Shown piece by piece: positions 58,698 to 64,000 of a stretch of DNA of 64,000 nucleotides. The notes beneath the pieces were generated by a model, which was not told where the DNA came from, did not search any database, and worked only from the letters and a program-made list of their open reading frames with translations. A program made the translations under genes and the position numbers. Within the stretch, counting starts at the first letter, position 1; every line of letters starts with the position of its first letter. The stretch is from Stomorhina lunata (taxonomy: Eukaryota > Arthropoda > Insecta > Diptera > Rhiniidae). The stretch lies in NCBI GenBank assembly GCA_933228675.1, contig OW121741.1:60210363-60274362 (forward strand), read 5' to 3'.

Positions 58698-60055
58698 CAC
58701 AGTGGTTTACGGACGCTTTTTTTTGGAAATAATTCTGTAACTTTTGAACGACTGGAGATATTTGAATGAAATTTGACATGGTGGTAGTCAAGGAGTATTT
58801 GAGTTGGTTTTTAAAAGCACTGGTCCATGAGGGGTCGGGAGAGTGATTGATGGACCTTCAAAGTTGGTCACCTCGGGTGTTCGACTTTTTTAAAAATTCG
58901 CCAAAAATCCATTTATGTATGGATTGAAAAGAAATTTTAAACTTAAGTTGTCCTTGAGAAGATCTACAAAAAATATGCTTAAATGTGTAGGTTATCTCCT
59001 TTGGATTTCGAGATATTTGGGTAAAAAGGAATTTTTAGGTTGATTTTTTACCTCTTTTTTTAAGCTTTTTTTGATCTGGTGGACGCATCTGAGGACCAAA
59101 AATTTTTTAAGAATATTCTTTAAATTTGTAATAAAATTCTGAATAATTTTTGTGCAAGTTAGTTATAGAAATCTTCTTTTGTTTAAAAGTTAAAAATATT
59201 CAAAGTTGAAACTTACAAAAAATTTCGCTTTTTTTTTAGTTTTTCCCCAAAAGATAGCTATATTTTTTCACTAATAAAAAAATATTTTCTTAAGAAACAT
59301 AAAAAGATTTTTAAAGTTTTTAAAAGAAAACATAATGAGAATGCGTATAAAACAAATTTCTTGCTAATTGGACTTTTGGTCCTCGCACATGTCCTCTCCA
59401 AAAAATGGCAATTTGTAAAAAAAAAAATTAGTTTAAACAAAAATTTCTCAAAAGGCAAAGCACCGATTTGAAAAAAATTATAATGTTCATATTTTCCAAT
59501 ATATCTGTTATTGATTAGAAAAGTTTTTTCTGAAACGCGCTGCAAATAGAGACAGTGTTGCCATATTTGTAAAAAAACTCATTTTTTGAAACACCTTTTT
59601 CCCCAGTTGGGAATTGGGGAATTTTTAAGTTAAAATTGGGAATTTTTTTTAGTCTATTGCTTTTACATCTTATTGGTCTACATTACTACAAAATTTCATT
59701 GTAATATCTTTATCCATGTCATTTCCACAGAATATCAAAGATTAAAAATATTTTCCTTAAAAAAGCAGAAAAACAATTTTTTTTTGTTTTACGATACAAA
59801 GTGTAAAAAAAGTAACGCACTTAAAAAAAACTTTTACTTAGTGCTAATCTCCTAGTCTTTCCCGATCTAATGATACTAAACATGTATATAAAGCATTAAT
59901 ACCGAGTCTTAAAAAACTCTGAAAACTTTGGCCCCCGTAGCATTTTTACACTGTTTATTTAAATATAAGTGATGAATTTGTGCATATAAAATTAATAATC
60001 ATACTCAAATATTTCACTATAAGATGACAATGATCCTTCGATAACAAACAAATAT
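58698..60055. repeat. Transib left terminal inverted repeat, about 1.36 kb
   Basis: It pairs with 62865-64000 plus about 228 bp beyond the window. In a sampled stretch (59870-59937 against 62998-63065) only about two of 68 bases differ. Similarity fades at 60055/62865. The arm carries no gene; a 95-codon frame present in both arms is probably chance. Confidence 0.9.
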
Positions 60056-60218
60056 TTTTTTATTTTTTTAAAGAAAATATCATGAGGATTTATGAAATAT
60101 CAAAATGTAAATAATTTGTACTTATATTAAAAGGTGAAATACATTTTATTGAAGTATTTGTAGTTAAAGTTTAAACTTACAGTTTTTATTACATATTTAT
60201 ATAAAAGTAGTTATTTAC
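60056..60218. other. 3' untranslated part of Transib gene (minus strand)
   Basis: AT-rich, between the left arm and the stop codon. ATAAAA/AATAAA-like words on the minus strand could serve as a polyadenylation signal, but none is certain. Confidence 0.4.
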
Positions 60219-62256
60219 TTAATTTTTATTTTCAGTAAAATAATCAGTACAATCTATTATATCAAGAACCTCTTCCAGGTGTTCGTTTTCAGAAGTTTTT
60301 GTATAACTGCTCCACCATTTCTTTCTTATCGTTGATAGAGCAGGATCAGAAGACAACAAGAGATAATTTATTAGATCCTGATTTTGCGATTTTCTTGAGC
60401 ATTTTCTGGTATTAAATAGTTGGATATACTTGAAATCTGAATTCCGCGCTTCCTGGGCCTCTTCTGTCAGTTCACCAAGTGGGAGAAGATTTGATTCAAT
60501 TATTTCACGACCATGTTGAAGGACTTTATGAACTGTTGGTGTAATTTCTTTCCAGTGATACAAATGTCGTATACGAGTTAACGCGTTGAGGGCATAGCAA
60601 TGAAATTTTTCAGCATTTATTTGATATTTGCTATTTATTGCCGATAATATTACGTAACATTTACGAAGAACTTCCTCATCAATTCCAGTAATCTTTGAAG
60701 TTGTTTCATAATTTTCAAAGAATCGCCTGGCCGTATTACCATCGTTTGTACTGCCATATCCTACAAGTGGTTTGTCTATGTTTAGACCCGTCATAGTTTT
60801 GAATTCTTCCTGAATCCTTTTTTTTTCACTGGATCTCATTTCAATCAGTTCCTTATTATTTCTCACGGATTTTAGCTGATTATCAGGTATATTCCTATAT
60901 TTCAGATCATATGCTATATGTAGCATAAATTCTAAAAATCGGATACGTGCATGTAGGGGCGATATACCAAATTCCAGAACCTCTTGATTAATTGCAGTAC
61001 TAGCTGATGCATCTTCTGAAGTTTGTAGAAATTCCGATTTCTTCTTTCCGCATAATGAGCATTTCCAAGTTGAATGGGTTTCCGTTATAGCGTTGCTTAC
61101 TTTTCCATCTATCATTGTCAATTGAAGCTCAAAATTTACATTAATCAAATATCCATGTATGTCTATGCAGACTGGACTCAAATTGTCTATTGAATATTTG
61201 ATATCATCAACCCAATTTTTTGTGCTTGCTGCATTTTCTTTTAAATATTCGAATCTGATCGGTCTGCAAAATGCCTTTGATCCTGGAGATGTGTTAACCC
61301 ACACATATTCAGTACGCTCTTTTGATGTGGATGGTTCAGAACGATTCTTTCTTAATCTTAGTGGTACTAGGGATGCCATAAAAACGCTTCTGTAGTCATT
61401 TGTGTTCTGATGAGATGTTGATTGTTTGTATTCCGGTAATCCAGATAAACCGTCACATCCCCATTTACATATTAAAGTTAAGTCCTTGTTGTCAAGTTTC
61501 TTGGCTTCTTCTTCAGACAATGTAGTAGATATCAGCCTTGATGCCGTATTTTCCAATAATTTTGATAAATCCACAGATGCACTTTCGTCTCCTATCACGT
61601 TTGTTGGTATTAAGTTTTTTTTTGGTTTTTAATAACGCATTATATCCTGGTAAAATTGAGTGTCCTTTGTCTCGTAATGCCTTACAGAGTTTAATATATT
61701 TATTTTTACTCAATTTCAACTCGAGCATAAGAGCAAGTGCTTCTTCCTCCGAAAATTCTGATTGAGAAGAAGGAGTTGGTATACTCTTAATAATTCGCTT
61801 AAGACGTTTAGGAGAAGCCTCTGGGAGAATATCTGCTATTTGTTTAGCTTCAGCTGGTTGATTATTTCGTTTGAGCACTTCCTTAAAGGAATCTTTGATT
61901 TCAGTATCCGAATGAGTAGAAAGAACTTCGGATAATCGCATCTTTTTAGATCTTTCTCCGAGATCATCATAGTTTTTTAGAGGGGCTCCAGCACCAGAAG
62001 TTTTAAGCTCAATTGAGTCCTTCAGCCAGTCTTTAAATTTAGATTCAAATCTTTTTAAACAGTAATTAACCGACTTAATTTTAAGTTCAAATAACTTTAC
62101 AAATTTTACGACTTTGTCTTCCTCACTATTGAGAATCATGGAGTTAGTTTGACTTTTAGCATATCGCATGATTATTTTAATTTTTTCTGCTCTCGAACTG
62201 CTTGGTTGTTCAAAAAGAATATCGCACAACACTTTAAATTCCAATGTTATAGCCAT
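60219..62256 (-). pseudogene. Transib transposase (RAG1-core relative), one homopolymer frameshift
   Basis: It is read in two frames: 62256-61513 (247 codons from MAITLEFKVL) and 61598-60219 (459 codons). They meet at a run of nine T (nine A on the coding strand) at 61615-61623; a one-base change there accounts for the break. Total length near 690 residues fits Transib. In the second frame, CDGLSG (Asp49), MIDGK (Asp164) and EEAQEARN (Glu380 or Glu383) match the three catalytic positions. CSLC (Cys180, Cys183) and HKVLQH (His357, His362) match the RAG1/Transib zinc site, with the His spacing of 5 as in RAG1. GSTNDGNTARRFF is a Transib hallmark. The expected role is cut-and-paste transposition at CACAGTG ends. 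The frameshift may be real or a base-calling error. Confidence 0.92.
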
Positions 62257-62864
62257 GATGTTTTAACTGTTAATAGCAGTTACATTTAAAACTTTCTTTT
62301 TTATATTAAAAAAAAACATTTTTTATATATACCTGTATCCAAAGAATAATAAAGAAATCAATGAATTAATGTATTTTTTACCTCTAAAAATAGGTGCATA
62401 TATAACTCAACCAATATGTGCGTCTCGTAAAACCTACCTGTATGGAGGTGAGTAACCATATCCTTTCTGACCATTATGAAAAACCCAAGTTGTAACAATT
62501 TTTACCTATTGCATTAACTTTCACATTAAAAAACATTTTATAACCTTAACATAATTTTGCAATTTTTTCAAATACACCAATTTTAAATACCGGAAAAACG
62601 CCTTTAAATCTTATTTTAAATAAATTGTCACACTGTTACTATAAAAGTACTCTTCTAATTAAACTTTTGCTACAAATTATGGATATATTACCTTTACACT
62701 GTTATCAAAATCGGTGCCTTACTCGTACTTACTTATTTAGAATCTTTTACTAAAATTTTATTTTTTAGCTTGGAACAAAAGGCAAAATCGAATAAAATTT
62801 TTTTAAGTCATTCTTATAATGTTTTCTTTAAAAAAATAAAAAACTATTTATATCTTTTTGAAGA
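62257..62864. other. 5' region of Transib gene (minus strand)
   Basis: About 0.6 kb of AT-rich DNA between the transposase start and the right arm. It probably holds the promoter. I see no clear initiator or TATA motif that I would call. Confidence 0.5.
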
Positions 62865-64000
62865 AAATATTTGTTTATTAGCGAAGGATCATTGTCATCT
62901 TAAAAATAGTGAAATATTTGAGTATGATAATTAACTTTATATGCACAAATTCATCACTTATATTTAAATAAACAGTGTAAAAATGCTACGGGGGCCAAAC
63001 TTTTCAGAGTTTTTTAAGACTCGGTATTAATGCTTTATATACATATTTAGTATCATTAGATCGGGAAAGACTAGGAGATTAGCACTAAGTAAAAGTTTTT
63101 TTTAAGTGCGTTACTTTTTTTACACTTTGTATCGTAAAACAAAAAAAAATTGTTTTTCTGCTTTTTTAAGGAAAATATTTTTAATCTTTGATATTCTGTG
63201 GAAATGACATGGATAAAGATATTACAATGAAATTTTGTAGTAATGTAGACCAATAAGATGTAAAAGCAATAGACTAAAAAAAATTCCCAATTTTAACTTA
63301 AAAATTCCCCAATTCCCAACTGGGGAAAAAGGTGTTTCAAAAAATGAGTTTTTTTACAAATATGGCAACACTGTCTCTATTTGCAGCGCGTTTCAGAAAA
63401 AACTTTTCTAATCAATAACAGATATATTGGAAAATATGAACATTATAATTTTTTTCAAATCGGTGCTTTGCCTTTTGAGAAATTTTTGTTTAAACTAATT
63501 TTTTTTTTTACAAATTGCCATTTTTTGGAGAGGACATGTGCGAGGACCAAAAGTCCAATTAGCAAGAAATTTGTTTTATACGCATTCTCATTATGTTTTC
63601 TTTTAAAAACTTTAAAAATCTTTTTATGTTTCTTAAGAAAATATTTTTTTATTAGTGAAAAAATATAGCTATCTTTTGGGGAAAAACTAAAAAAAAAGCG
63701 AAATTTTTTGTAAGTTTCAACTTTGAATATTTTTAACTTTTAAACAAAAGAAGATTTCTATAACTAACTTGCACAAAAATTATTCAGAATTTTATTACAA
63801 ATTTAAAGAATATTCTTAAAAAATTTTTGGTCCTCAGATGCGTCCACCAGATCAAAAAAAGCTTAAAAAAAGAGGTAAAAAATCAACCTAAAAATTCCTT
63901 TTTACCCAAATATCTCGAAATCCAAAGGAGATAACCTACACATTTAAGCATATTTTTTGTAGATCTTCTCAAGGACAACTTAAGTTTAAAATTTCTTTTC
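62865..64000. repeat. Transib right terminal inverted repeat (incomplete)
   Basis: Reverse complement of 58926-60055. The last about 228 bp, including the terminal CACTGTG, lie beyond the window. Confidence 0.9.

Larger units (their letters stand above)
58698..64000 (-). mobile_element. Transib DNA transposon (right end just outside window)
   Basis: The left end is CACAGTGGTTTACGGACGC at 58698, directly after ..GAGATATCG of the satellite. The outer 1.36 kb (58698-60055) returns in reverse at 62865-64000. By pairing (58926 with 64000), the right end should fall near 64228, making an element of about 5.5 kb. The minus-strand gene between the arms is a Transib transposase. CACAGTG is also the heptamer of V(D)J recombination signals, and RAG1 is known to be related to Transib. 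A 5-bp target duplication would be TATCG if the insertion was clean. Confidence 0.92.

Noticed and set aside
59258..59545. 95-codon frame in both Transib arms
   Set aside because: It lies in the inverted repeat, is rich in Phe/Lys/Leu as expected from AT-rich DNA, and differs in position from any known Transib gene.

Overview
The window looks like heterochromatin-like, repeat-packed nuclear DNA from a higher fly (Diptera). It is very AT-rich, has eukaryotic GT..AG introns, and is full of Helentron / mini-me (DINE-1-like) elements with (GTCY)n tetranucleotide tracts, plus Jockey, Ty3/Gypsy, rosa-like mariner and Transib sequences. I see no ordinary host gene, no rRNA, no CRISPR array and no bacterial feature. 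The species cannot be named from this sequence alone.

Layout. 1-12.5 kb: two copies of a long-TIR DNA transposon ('family A'), with duplicated flanking DNA, a Helentron stub and a Jockey fragment between and after them. 12.5-21.0 kb: a composite Helentron-like array, followed by a second Jockey fragment. 22.5-39.5 kb: an 8.1-kb segment present twice in tandem; each copy has a 2.38-kb Helentron, a truncated family A terminus, an inverted older Helentron relic and a family A gene. 39.5-51 kb: flanking DNA, a (TA)n tract, and an inverted Helentron holding a rosa-like mariner, a second related transposon ('family B') and a tRNA-like SINE head. 51-53.1 kb: older relics, including a broken Ty3/Gypsy pol. 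53.1-58.7 kb: about seven tandem 0.8-kb Helentron-derived repeats. 58.7-64.0 kb: a nearly intact Transib element with terminal inverted repeats (TIRs) of about 1.36 kb; its right end lies just past the window.

Main biology. Families A and B look like one transposase superfamily. Both have an N-terminal Cys-pair finger, two Asp 54 residues apart in matching motifs (LFIDS.., CCDLK) and ends of the form CAC.G flanked by TTA. Family A also has a Glu in an EQGERFHQ motif. I place them tentatively near CACTA/EnSpm and cannot confirm this. Family A copies share a stop codon and share flanking DNA, so they spread here by segmental duplication rather than by independent transposition. One exon segment of 289 bp is present three, two or one times in different copies. 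The Transib element begins with CACAGTG, the same heptamer as the V(D)J recombination signal, and encodes all the expected RAG1-like catalytic and zinc residues with one frameshift in a homopolymer.

The elements record an insertion order. Helentrons inserted into the Jockey flank, which gives an empty/filled site pair. Rosa inserted into a Helentron. A later Helentron cut a rosa TIR, and Transib inserted into the satellite array. All assignments come from reading motifs; no database search was possible.
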